This document shows, one piece after another, positions 48,019 to 59,103 of a stretch of 64,000 bases of DNA; the stretch's first letter is position 1, and every line of letters begins with the position of its first letter. The notes under the pieces are model-generated. The model was not told where the DNA came from. It did not search any database and saw only the letters and a list, made by a program, of their open reading frames with translations. The translations under genes were made by a program, and so were the position numbers. The DNA is taken from the NCBI GenBank assembly GCA_023313575.1, contig JAJTTP010000002.1:2604001-2668000 (forward strand), in the 5' to 3' direction. This stretch comes from Eutypella sp. D-1 (lineage: Eukaryota; Ascomycota; Sordariomycetes; Xylariales; Diatrypaceae).

Positions 48019-49134
48019 TTAGAACCTCTCATTATTCTGCCTCTTCAGCTCGTCACGGAACCGGTTTTGTCCCTGGGCGACACCGTCGAAGTCCATGCGG
48101 CGGTCCTCGGTGGGGGTGCCAGCCAGGCTGCCGAGGGCGTCGCTGTCGCGCCTGGGGATGGACGGCGGGCTCGGCGGCACGTTGTCGCGGTAAACGTCAC
48201 CACCCTCAGCGGCCAGCTCACGCTCCATAAGGGCGATGCGCTCGTCAGCCTTGCGCTGTTTGTTAGCGCGGGAGCGCTTGCCGAGCGGGAAGCCGCTGCC
48301 GCCGTGCCGGGCCCGCGACATGACGTTTCCGATAGTGATGCGGCGGGCGCGGCGGTTCCACAGGCATGTGCCGACTAGGCAGAGGATGATGAAACCGAAG
48401 ATGGTCGGGAGCCCGATATATATGGCGGGCTTATTCGCCCCGCTTCCCGAGGGTTGCGAAGCCCGGGGCGGCTTAGCGATGAGGACCTGCGGGCCCTCGA
48501 TGGTCTCCACTTCCGTCTCGTTGCCGCCGCTCGCGAGTCGTGACATTGCCAGCGTGATGTTGTTCCCGACACGATTATCCATGAAATGCTTCTCGATATT
48601 GCAGGTCCAGAAGCCGTTCTTGGCCTGCAGCTTTGGCGACTTGAACACCTCGTCGCCCTTCTCGCCCGTCTCCGCATCTAGGTAGTGCGCCGAGATCCGC
48701 ACCGTCGCGTTGCCCGTGAATGCCTTGGCGTCCCAGAGGAAGTAGTAGCTCCGCCCCGGGTTCAGCCTGTCCCCGTCATGCGGGAAGCACCACGGCGCAC
48801 CCTCCTCCCCGTCCTGGCTCGTGCAGGGGTAAAATGCGCCCGATACATCGCCCGTGGGCGCCGGGAAGGGGGTTCCCGAGGATGTGATCGTCGTTTCGTA
48901 GTAGGGTATAGTGAGGACGGAGCCCGTGACCCGGGCGGGGGCGGCGTCGACGAGGGTTGGCGTTCCTGAGACGGTGCTGCTGACGGGCGTGATGGTCTCT
49001 GGGACACCGTCATCGTCAACACTGACCCATGGGCGGAAAGCGGCATCGGTTTCTCGGGGCACCAGGTTGGGGAGGGCGGAAGCGGCGGAAAGCAGCATAG
49101 CTGCCGCCACGAAGAAGTTGCCGGGAGCGTGCAT
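48019..49134 (-). CDS. Single-pass membrane protein with signal peptide (DUF7137-like)
   Basis: Intronless, 371 residues from the ATG at 49134, which is followed at once by a signal peptide (NFFVAAAMLLSAASALPN). The frame is open for 31 more codons upstream, but that start would bury the signal. A Ser/Thr/Pro stretch leads to an extracellular domain with paired cysteines (FYPCTSQDGEEGAPWCFP) and GRSYYFLWDAKAF. One transmembrane helix follows at about residues 245-267, with a basic border (WNRRARR). The cytoplasmic tail is charged and ends with Ser/Pro-rich disordered sequence. The layout resembles fungal wall or stress-sensor-like membrane proteins of unknown function; the DUF number is from memory. 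Confidence 0.8.
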   Translation of the reverse strand: MHAPGNFFVAAAMLLSAASALPNLVPRETDAAFRPWVSVDDDGVPETITPVSSTVSGTPTLVDAAPARVTGSVLTIPYYETTITSSGTPFPAPTGDVSGAFYPCTSQDGEEGAPWCFPHDGDRLNPGRSYYFLWDAKAFTGNATVRISAHYLDAETGEKGDEVFKSPKLQAKNGFWTCNIEKHFMDNRVGNNITLAMSRLASGGNETEVETIEGPQVLIAKPPRASQPSGSGANKPAIYIGLPTIFGFIILCLVGTCLWNRRARRITIGNVMSRARHGGSGFPLGKRSRANKQRKADERIALMERELAAEGGDVYRDNVPPSPPSIPRRDSDALGSLAGTPTEDRRMDFDGVAQGQNRFRDELKRQNNERF

Positions 49135-49917
49135 GGCTGTCGTTCCGCGGATTTTTGGGGCTGGTGCCTGTCGTGTTGTACGACACGGAGGGAATCTGAG
49201 ACTCCGAAGTAGACAGGCAAAGTCCAATAAATGCGTGGTTATCCGAAAGCAGCAATCTCAAATGAATGGATGCAAATTTGACGGCCGGATTAACGCTCGA
49301 AATGAATCGAGTCACCAACGGAGTCGTAGAGGATGAGCCCGTCCTGGGAGAAATCTTAGGCTTGAGACGGACAGACTGGCAGAGGATGGGTAAGGCAGTC
49401 GAACGAAGAAGAGAAGGGGAACAGGAGGGAAAAAGAATGGATGGATGGATCAAGATCAATCCAATGGAAAAGAAGGAAAAAAGCGCGACCGCGCCGTTAA
49501 AATTCCTAGCGAATCTAAGCGCTAGAGACCTGCTAAAACTTTAAACCATCCCAGTGTAGTTAGTGGGCCCCCTTTAAACCCCTGACCCCTGAGATCGACC
49601 CATAATTGGAAAGTCTTAAAAGTTCCTAGCCCAAGTTGTTGCGCAGGGCTTTCATCAGAACAACAGGGGTACCGGAATTCGGACTATTACCAGTAAATAT
49701 CTCATCTGCACTGTACATAACTTGGCAAAAAAGCGGATGGCTTGACTGCACACCAACTTTGAAAACTATGTTCAACCGCGAGCAAAGAAAGACATGTGTT
49801 CAAAAGGCGATAGGTTAAATAAAGCAGTTCAAGAATGCACTTGACCCGTAAGAAAAGCTGGGTTTCTAAAGTGTTTCCAGCTTTTGAGATGTTGTCCCGA
49901 CTCCCGCTAATTATTCG
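49135..49917. other. Intergenic spacer
   Basis: 5' region of the membrane protein gene and 3' region of the STAND-like gene. No gene recognised. Confidence 0.55.
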
Positions 49918-52118
49918 TCACCAACTACCGCTGTGCTCGTGCTCGTATTCCCCGACACTATCCAGATCGACTGGTCGTAACCAGCTCCTGGTATTATAGC
50001 CGCTTTCAATAAGTGAGCTCGCGGACACGCGTAGGGTCTCGTCATCGGTGAAAATGTCCTCGAGGTATTCAGCCCGGGTCGAGTTAGCAAATAGGACCTT
50101 CAGTGTCGTGGAGTGTTGTCTTCGGCATATGTCCGCGAGGCCTTCCACCACCTCTACCATATCATTCCTTCGCTTCTTCGGTCGTCCAAAGGACCTTAAG
50201 CCATCAATTATGATAAATACAATCATATGCTCCGGTAGGCAGGAAACCAGTGTGCTGAACGCATTCAGGATGCTTCCGATATCTTCAGGATTGAACCTGT
50301 CAAATGCGACTGCTACGTGCTCCGGACTGAAAGCTCGATATCTGTCCACCAGCTGCAGAAGTAAGCTCATGGCAAGTTCGGACGGGTGGGCATTCTCATC
50401 CCTTCGATGGTCCTCATGCTGTCCGCAAAAAAAAGCCAAGGGTATTAATTTGGGTCCCGTATCCATCTCCTCGCTATAGATTCCCATGGCCCTCTCGAAG
50501 GCTTGCGCGCTCACGAACGACATTTCGAGACTCGACGGCGTGTCCAGGTTGGCGTTCACGAAGAGTACGGACGAGTCCCCACGGCGAATCCAGTCTTTAA
50601 ACTGCGCACTCGCCTTGATGGCGGAGACGCGATCCTCGTCGAAGTCACGACCAGTCTGGTATGGGACCTGAAGGAGATGTTCACAGTCTGTCGTTACGAG
50701 CGACGGCTCGTAAAAGTATTGATGCAGAAGAGCATCGATATCCTGACTTTGCTCCATTCTTTGCGACCGGGTGATTCTCGGTGCTCGTTGTCTGGGGCGT
50801 TCTTCCGCTGTCTGTACTTCAGCTATCTGGTGCTAACTTTTCGACGATGCATTCCACCTTACCAGAATCGTCAAGGAATGACGACAAGTTCTCCAGGACT
50901 GCTAGCTTCTTCTCTAGGCCCTTAATTCCATTGATTATAACCCGATTTTGCTCACTGTGCACGTACACACTTTGACCTTGCTGGTGTATCAGAGTATAGG
51001 TCTGCTGTTCTATATTTTGCTGTCTTTTCGTAGCGATAATGTTCGTATAGCTGTTGAATCGTTGAACCGATTGTTTGACGTCGTCCATACTATTTTTGAG
51101 CGTTTCCGTAAACTTCGAGGGGTTTAAGAAGATCCGGGCTCCGGTTCCTGCACGACTCAATATTAATACCAACGTACGATGAATATAGTTTGATCGCACG
51201 AGCTACATGTAACAAAGAACTCTGCGTCACATCGCAAACCGCCCAATTTCCCTGCAGATTCTGTTTCACCAGCTCGGAATGCTTTGCTTGTCCTACAGTG
51301 CAGATCTCGGTGAACAGGGAGCCCCCTACCAAGTGAGCCTTTCAGAAACCATGAAAAGATGGCTTCCATCAGTTTGAAAAGTGACGTGTATAGCGCTGCG
51401 ACACGCCTGTGTAGCTCCTCGTCTGACCGATCTAGTTCTACCATGGCGGCATGATCGGTCAGAATGAATGGAAGGTCTTCGAGGGCGTTGTAAATGTCTT
51501 TCCGGTAGCGATCGGTTTGCTGTAGCGCCATGAACATCACCTTGAGTCCACCGCAGAGCACAGAAAGGTAGTTGTCAGATGGGACGAGATTCACAAGATT
51601 GACTCCGGCCCCAGCGTTGTGACACAACTTCCGGAACGCCTTCCTCATATTCCCTGTGAATCCTGGCTTGGCTTGACTGTCTTTGTCGGCCATCCCTTCG
51701 AGGATATTGCAAGCATCCTGTACAGATTCCTCTACTTCCGTCCAGGTATGGACGCTTATGGTATCTAAACTGGGTAATTTGCGCTTCCGGGCCAATTTGT
51801 TGGCGGTCTCGATCAGTGAGTTCTGTGTCTGGATGCACTGGCTGTAGATCTGTGCGAAGTCGCTATCCAGTAGTTGGTCAGATTATCGTTAAACATCGTT
51901 CCTGCGATTCACACGCCTCGGTCGACTTACATGTCATTCTTGCTCTCCAACTCGGGCACCCACTTGCCACTCAATCCACTGTATACTATACCTGATCTGG
52001 GGGTCGCGTCCAAGACAGGAAGGATATGACCATCCAACCTTCTAACCATAAACTCCGATACTTCAGGATGGATGGATTGCCCATAAGGAATATCACCTAT
52101 ATCTTGCCTTGGAGCCAT
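49918..52118 (-). CDS. STAND/NLR-like protein, DUF7708-type N-terminal region
   Basis: Family of fungal proteins resembling the front end of NACHT-type NLRs; several NLR-like fungal families act in non-self recognition, but this one is unassigned. Exon 1 is 52118-51931, exon 2 is 51862-51330 and exon 3 starts at 51292. The last exon is 50822-49918. Exon 2 carries the signature stretch NYLSVLCGGLKVMFMALQQ ... YNALEDLPFI. The C-terminal part has an AFFCGQHEDHRRDE segment and a hydrophobic strand MIVFIIIDGL like Walker B, but no P-loop GxxxxGKS/T. No ankyrin, WD or TPR repeats follow. The exon 3/4 junction (around 51150-51230) is not resolved, and the last intron would be only 40 nt (50862-50823), so a frameshifted or decaying gene is possible. 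It is divergent from the AAA ATPase gene. Confidence 0.62.
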
Positions 52119-52609
52119 CGGAGATGATTTAGATGGATAGAACAGCTTGTTGGTGGAGTGGTGCTGAGTTGCTTGGCAGCCTGTTGGTAAAACTCTAGAG
52201 GCTTAAGAGGACCTCGGAGGCCGTCAATAAGGCTGATCAGTCGACACATGGGACTTCCTGTCTGGGAATGGCGCTGCGCGTTGCTTTACTCCGCTTCCTG
52301 ATCGCCGGAACTTGCGTCACGGGTACAATATCCGAGTAACTCCGCCACAACACCATGTAAGAGAAAGCATTGCCCTTACTGACGTAAGCAGTATTTTTGC
52401 TGTCAGCAAAGAGGGGTAGTGAGAGCGCCCACTCCAGCCCCAGCCCTGTATAAGCCGGCTACGGTCCACACATCAATGTCAAGCATTCCATTCTCTTATG
52501 GCAACGTGAATAAGTCGATGCGTCCTAGCCTTCTCGTCTCTCCTCTCGAACTCAGCTCAGGACTTCAAGGCAGACGTAGCTCAAACACGAATTCAGCTAC
52601 CTTTTGGAA
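52119..52609. other. Bidirectional promoter region, STAND-like / AAA ATPase
   Basis: Contains one copy of a two-block repeat (52419-52433 and 52457-52466) that recurs downstream of the AAA gene near 57.5 kb. Confidence 0.55.
52419..52466 (+). repeat. Two-block repeat, copy A
   Basis: GTGAGAGCGCCCACT (52419-52433) and GGCTACGGTC (52457-52466). Both blocks recur in the same order at 57513-57544 with one mismatch in 25 positions but a shorter gap. Confidence 0.6.
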
Positions 52610-55600
52610 ATGTCGCCACTTGAAGTTGAATCTTCAAATTCAAACCGCCGGCCGGATCAAGAGTCTGGGCCCGCGAGTCGCGTGTCAGAGAGCGGCAACT
52701 CGAAAGAGCCATTACCTGACCGATCGCAAAACAGTGTAAACGATGCACGGCCAGATTTCGACACAATTCCTCGTGCGCCAGAAGAGTCTAAAAATAGTTC
52801 TGCGGCGGGCGAAGATTCAGCACGGAAGGATGACGAGAAAGACTCCCTGCCGCCAGAGGTCATTAGGCTAGGAAAGAGGATATCCCGTGCGGTCAATATC
52901 CTAGAGCAAGAGATTGAAGAAGCGCTCGACGAACATCGCATAGATATTCCAGAGAGTCTCGATAAGCAGATAGAGAATCTCCGCAAACTCGGAAAGGCTC
53001 TGAACAAGCAAGAGAAGTCAGAGTGACGCGCTCATGAAACTTATCAGCCTGGATGCTAACTATGTCACGTTAGGGCTAAATCAGACGACGAAAATGATGA
53101 GTGGCTATGTGAAGTTGCTAGATTTACTATGGACGACTGGCAAAAGGATTACTACGACCCCATTGATTCCAATGCTCCCAGATACGTGGTTAAAGCGTAC
53201 TATCGTAGCGCTGCACCTGCTGATGACAATGTTGAGCATTGTCAATCATCAAGTCTGCGCAGGGCAAAGTGTCCTCAGAGGGTGGTTATCAATTCTCAGC
53301 TTCTGAAGAGCGAACTGGAAGAGGTTTCGGAGTTGAACATGGTTTTCCTCCCGGTTCTGTGAGTTTGGTATACCCTTCCTCATTTCGGTGACGTGCTAAC
53401 GATACTCCTTTAGAATGGCGCCTCCTTTCAAGGTTAGTCTTCTGATTGCTGTCTTGAAGTTATCGTAAATTATATCTAGACTGACAATCTTCACAAGTTT
53501 TTGTCCAGATTTCACGGCCAGATTGCCGACCGTCTCACTCAGCTGAAACAACAGCTCGGAGAGATGCGTCGCGACCAAGATTCGAAAATGGAAGAACAGA
53601 AACAGAGTCAGGAATCCATGCCTGTTACTTCTCCTTCAGCGGAATCAAGAAACACCCCAGACAAGGGCCCGTCAGTAACATCTACCGCTAACACACAAAG
53701 CGTAGTAGCGTCTAAGGCCTCGGTAGCTACTAAAAGGTCGAATGCTCAGGAGGTAGTTAAGAAGGAAAAGCTGATAGCACGTCGCGTAAATCACCTACAA
53801 GTGCTCTATGACTTCATCACTTCGGACTTGTCGTATTACCTTGACCTTCAGACCAGGATTAAGGAGGGTTCTTTAGCCACGATTGCATTCGAGGACCTAT
53901 GGTACCTTTTTAGGCCAGGTGAAACGATATATACGAAGGACGATGGGTTTGAGCAGCTTCTCAGAATATACTCCGTTACCGGCGGTCAGCCGAGGAAGCG
54001 AAATCATACCCAGGACGAAAACGAGGAAACCCAACGCCGCCGTGAATATAAGCGCAATGTACGACCGAGAAGCTACTATACTGATGACTCTGGCCTTTCC
54101 GACGATGATGAATTTATAAATAAAGACGCGCTTGTTGAAGCTTCCGGGATCGGCACCTGGAACCCGCTCACGATGGATTGTTACCTAATGGGCTTTGATG
54201 GGCTACGGGTGGGGCCTGTGGACAGCTACAGGAAGATCAAACACTATAGCGGCGAATGCGATATTACTGAGCTGCCTTGCTACCCTCTTCGTTTTCACAA
54301 GCAAAGGACGGAAATTTCCGCGAGACTAGAGGCCAGGGGAAGGAGATTTCTCGATTCGTATGGCCACAAGAGCTATAATGGCCTTACCCTTCCACTGACG
54401 AAACGTGGCTACCCGGAGGAACTCCACGGTGATGTTTTCCTCGACGCCAAGACCTATTATACTGCCTATCCCCGGCGGAGACCCAAATTGGGCTTATTAA
54501 GGAAGACCTTACATGATGAAACTGAAGACCAAGAATACATCGCCACGGATGTGTATGGGCCACGTAGGCTATTTGATCATGAGGTCGACGACAAGGTCAC
54601 AGACGACTCTATGGCCTCAGGCCAAAGTTTTGCAGATCCCATCTATCACGAACTCGCGAAAGACTCCCCTGGACATCTTCAACTTCTTCCACATCAGATT
54701 CCTGCCTTTGTCTTTCGCACTCGTCAATACGGTCAGTCACTACTGCTTATCCTTTAGTTTCTAATATGGTTCTGACAAAGGTACAGTGCATGTCGACATC
54801 AATAAGATTGCCGACATCGATAAGAGTGACGAAGCTCGTGATAAGGGTTTCGATGATCTGGTCATCCCCAAAACACATCGTGATCTGCTGGTAGCTTTAG
54901 TCCAAAATCATGACACAGGTGGCCAAGTCAGACTGAACGTAGATGAACTTAACAAGGCATCGACCCAGATCGAGATCGTGAGGGGAAAGGGGAGGGGTCT
55001 AATCATCCTCCTCCACGGCCCCCCCGGGTCTGGCAAGACTAGCACGGCGGAGACCATTGCCGCGTCTACAAGGCGACCACTTTATTCAATCACGTGTGGA
55101 GACTTAGGCACAGATATTAGGGACGTTGAATCAAGTCTCAGGCAGCATACAGAGCGAGCCCATCGCTGGGGTTGCGTCTTGCTCCTAGATGAAGCTGACG
55201 TATTCCTTACACGACGTGACTGGCGAGACATGTCGCGGAATGCCCTCGTATCAGGTAACCCGTCTCGCCCTTCAAATTACGGTATCAGAACTAACTCTTG
55301 TAGTGTTTCTTCGCGAGCTTGAATATTATTCGGGCATTCTCTTTCTCACCACAAACCGGGTTGGCGTAATCGATGAAGCCTTCAAGTCGCGGATCCATGT
55401 TTCCCTACGTTACCCAAGGATACAACAACGTGAAACACGCCAGATCTGGGAAAATACCTTGAACCGTCTCGAGCGCAACAACGAAACCGCCAAAGTGAAG
55501 ATCAAGTTTGACAGAGCATCCCTTCTAGAGTTTGCTGAAAAGCATTACCGGAAGAACGAGGCCGAAGAGACCACCTGGAACGGTCGCCAAATCAGAAACG

Positions 55601-56046
55601 CATTCCAGACTGCCATAGCGCTGGGTCATTACGACCGTGAGAAGATGCTCAAAGCTGCGGGGATGACCTCTGATGACGCCGCGCGAAGCGGGCAGAAAAA
55701 GTGGATGACGGTGAAGTTAACTAGAGCTAATTTCCGGCATATTGCAAAGACGGCGAGCGAGTTCGATGATTATCTAGCTAGTGTCAGGGGACCTGACAGT
55801 AGTCTCGCGAAAGAAAGTCAGCTCCGAGACGATACCCATGATCAGGACGCCCCGGCACCAAAGAAGGACTACGGAAGCAAGTCGTCTCCGCGACCGAAGT
55901 CAGGGTATCTGTCGCCGTCATATAGCAGACACACCCCCCGGAAGGCCAGAGCTGGTTCTTCCACATCGAAAAGGTCAGAAAAGGAGGACGATAGTGTTGA
56001 TGACGATGACGAGGATATTTCAGACGAGAATTTATCCGACGATTAA
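52610..56046 (+). CDS. DUF7025/AAA+ ATPase
   Basis: Large fungal AAA+ ATPase with an N-terminal DUF7025-like region. Six exons: 52610-53016, 53074-53358, a 19-nt microexon 53414-53432, 53498-54731, 54787-55254 and 55304-56046; 1051 residues. The N-terminal 140 residues are charged with a short coiled coil; DCYLMGFDGLRVGPVDSY and CYPLRFHK mark the DUF7025-like part. The AAA module has Walker A GPPGSGKTS near 725, Walker B VLLLDEADVF near 778, sensor-1 TTNR and an arginine-finger region (AFKSRIHVSLRYP). The tail is Ser/Lys/Asp-rich and disordered. Such proteins are numerous in filamentous fungi and mostly uncharacterised. I began at the first ATG of the frame (52610); the track-like TTG before it is not used. 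Confidence 0.87.
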
Positions 56047-56254
56047 TTACGTCATGGTAAAATTGGCCACCAAGTTAGATCATCACGTACAATAATGCCA
56101 AATGGAAAGGTCTTCGTCGATAGAACATGTTCGACAACAATTGGATGTAGTCATTAGGTTTCACTCGTTGCAATGGTTCAAAATATATCTGGATCCCGTT
56201 TTCACAGTTAGGACTTCATTCTTATGTGATACTGCCCGTTGCTACTTACCTTAT

Positions 56255-56689
56255 CTAAAGAGGAAGAAGACGATCGAAATCGTGTTCGTCAATCCATTCG
56301 ATCATGGAATATGTTATGGCCTCACCATCAAGTGAATCGTCGATATGCCCGCGCGGGATGGCGGTCTTGCCGCCCTCCTTTACTAACGCGGTCATCTTCC
56401 GCTTCTCCTCTAGGGTTACTTGCTCCTGCATTAGTAAGAGTTCGTCAGTCAGTGTTCTGAGCTTCCGGTTTATCACGTTCCGCATGGCTTCACCAGCTTC
56501 TGCACGCTTAGAACGGCGTGCTTTCCCTGTAATGGTGTCGGCAGACTCCCGGCGTTTGCGTTCGTCCCGAATTGACAGGCTCAGAAGACTCTCGCTCTTC
56601 TTAATCTGAGTCGTGACAGGGAATTCCTCGCTAATCTTGATGGTTTTGACGAGAACCTGCTCGTAAGTCTTGTTGTAGAGCTTCGCCAT
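56255..56689 (-). CDS. Small charged hypothetical protein
   Basis: Uninterrupted frame of 144 residues with an ATG start. It is Lys/Arg/Glu-rich and probably largely helical (RDERKRRESADT, LTDELLLMQEQVTLEEKRKM). There is no signal peptide or membrane segment, and I recognise no family. It is convergent with the AAA gene, with a 208-nt gap. The codon composition looks coding, but expression is unproven. Confidence 0.5.
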   Translation of the reverse strand: MAKLYNKTYEQVLVKTIKISEEFPVTTQIKKSESLLSLSIRDERKRRESADTITGKARRSKRAEAGEAMRNVINRKLRTLTDELLLMQEQVTLEEKRKMTALVKEGGKTAIPRGHIDDSLDGEAITYSMIEWIDEHDFDRLLPL

Positions 56690-59103
56690 ATTGAGAGGTT
56701 AACGTGGAGCTGAAGAAACTGTGTGGCTAGTCTTTACGGAGACTCTTGGGCAGGATGAATCATCAATGCAGGGAAGAGGTATCTCTGATAAGAAGAGGGT
56801 GAAGTTTGGTTAGTGTGTGGGAATAAGTAGGGTGTATATAACACGACATTTTCTGGTTTATATAATATACTCATGTTGAACAATCATTACAACTGTTTTC
56901 TATGCAGCTAGAATCAAAGGCATTGTTCACAGCTCGCTGGAAGAGGAACATGTTGCACGATAACAAAGGACAAGATAACATAACTGTACTTCATATACGG
57001 TAGTTCTATTTCAATCTTGCTTCATTGTTTGAGGTTTCCCACAAGCATTTGACATTCTGTTTACGTGGTGGCCTAACTCCGTGCGGTTAACAGGTTATCG
57101 GTCCAGGGTCAAAGATCCTTTGTTCCAGATACATTTGTCTATGCTCTAACGAACACCAATAGCTCATGTATCTCCTTTCCGGTTTCTAGTCCAAACTAGA
57201 CTATCTAATTTGTATTTGATCGCTGATATAGGCTGGTTGCCACTTTGTAGTCAAGCAGAAGTAGATGCGTGGGTCCTTGCTCAGGGGTTAATGTGAGGGT
57301 CTTGTCAGGTCATGTGATATTTGAAAAGGGGTTGCTGGAACACCTAGTGAAGCCCAGCCGTCAGATAATTGATCGACCTCCGCTGCGGAGTGTGGTTGAT
57401 ATTGATATTGGTCAATATATCTGACTTGTCGTTAGGGACAATATTCCAAGGGTATGAGTGATGAATGTGTGCTCAGCTCTCCACGCTGTAGGTGGCACAT
57501 TGGAAGAAAGGCGTGAGAACGCCCACTTTAGTGGGGCTACGGTCGCTTAATCTGAGGCTCTCGAGGAAAGCATTTATATTTTATAGCAAACAAAGCTGGT
57601 TGAATATGGTCATTTAAACATCTAGAGGTATAACATAATTCTTTACACTATGAACTCCCCCTGTCCAGGGGGGGGGGGGTGCCGTGAAACCATTATCGAG
57701 ACGAGGACATCGAATCTTCCACACCTACGTATCAACGAGCCCAGCTACTTATTTATAGTCGGAATTGAAGCTGGTGATATGCAAGTCTTATTGGATGATT
57801 GAATAACTTCGTCAGCCAGTTCGAATAGTTTAAATGAAAGCAGGATTGTATGACCGATAACCTTGGAACTAAGCCACTTATTGCTTATTGCTGATGTTTG
57901 TGGGTTAAATGGGGCTAACGATAGCTATTACCGCTAGTTCTCCAGTTCTCACTTACCACCACCGCTTACCGCCAGGCATACTACATACGTAAGTATGTTA
58001 TGAAGAAAATAGAGAGGGATTTACTAAGTTCTATGGAGTGTAGTCAATGAACCCTTCTTGTAACTGCCTACTGCCTAGTGTACATACCTAGGTACTTAGT
58101 AAGGGCCCTTGTACACAGCGGAGGGATATAAACGCCACTGCACCCCAGCCGCCACCCCTACTACGTTGATTTTTAATGCGGGGTCCCCGCACACTTAAAC
58201 CAATGAACGATTAAGCTAACTACCTAGGTACCTACCTAGGACATAGCGTAGCAGTAAGACAGATCTAGATATTTTGTCAACTGCTTAAGGCTATCGAACC
58301 CGGCAGTTGCCGTTCTATATTAGAAGTCGGGCAGCTTAAATATGTGCATGTACCTGTGTATTGTGGGTTGAAGTTATAAAAAAGGAAAGGCGCTTTGACA
58401 TTTCGCCCGGTACTCATCATGGCCGGTGTATAACATAATAACATAAAGATCTACGCCGGCAATTGATCACGGCACCTGCCTGGTTCTTGCGAAAATTGCC
58501 GTTACTATTGACCGTCCATGATCATCACGATCTTTCACAAGTCGCTTTTCATATGAGGGTCACCTTGTCAGTCGGCATATCGTACCGGCATCATCGGTAT
58601 CCACAGAGCTACTCATAAGCGTCTTATGAGATCTTGATGCTAGTATTGACCGTTCCAAGTTTGCGACTTGGCATCTTTTACGGGCTAGTCTGAGTGAACG
58701 GCGACCTCAGGGGTCTCCATAGTACGGCCGGTAGCATACCAGCTGAGCTCGGAGATATATAAACATCAGCTGGCGAGTTGCACAGCCCCGTCTTGATTAC
58801 CCCGGAAGTAGAAATTGCTCCATCGTTAAACGGCGATACGATGAACACTAGCCTTAATAACCCAAGCCAGGTAGATGCAAGAGCCGCGATCCACCGAGAG
58901 ATGGGGCAATCAGTAAGGCTGTGGAATCCATTGTTATTCGGTGTGTCGTCGCGCTAAAATTGACGCCGCGCTTACTCCAATATTCTCATATATCAAGGTT
59001 AAAGCATCCCGTAGAGCACCTCAAAGAAGTGTTTGTAGATTGACACAATCCTTTCCGGCACTCCTCTGACAGGTCAACTCGCGAGCCACCGCATCCAGCG
59101 AAT
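56690..59103. other. Gene-poor spacer of 2.4 kb
   Basis: AT-rich, with a G-run at 57668-57677, copy B of the two-block repeat at 57513-57544, and palindromic TACCTAGGTA at 58085-58094 and 58221-58230. No gene or tRNA recognised. Confidence 0.6.
57513..57544 (+). repeat. Two-block repeat, copy B
   Basis: GTGAGAACGCCCACT (57513-57527) then GGCTACGGTC (57535-57544), the counterpart of copy A at 52419-52466. Confidence 0.6.

Noticed and set aside
49135..49227. 31-residue N-terminal extension of the membrane protein
   Set aside because: It would place the clear signal peptide internally; the ATG at 49134 explains the protein better.
58280..58310. Minus-strand GGGTTCGATAGCC, a possible tRNA B box
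   Set aside because: No cloverleaf can be built around it.
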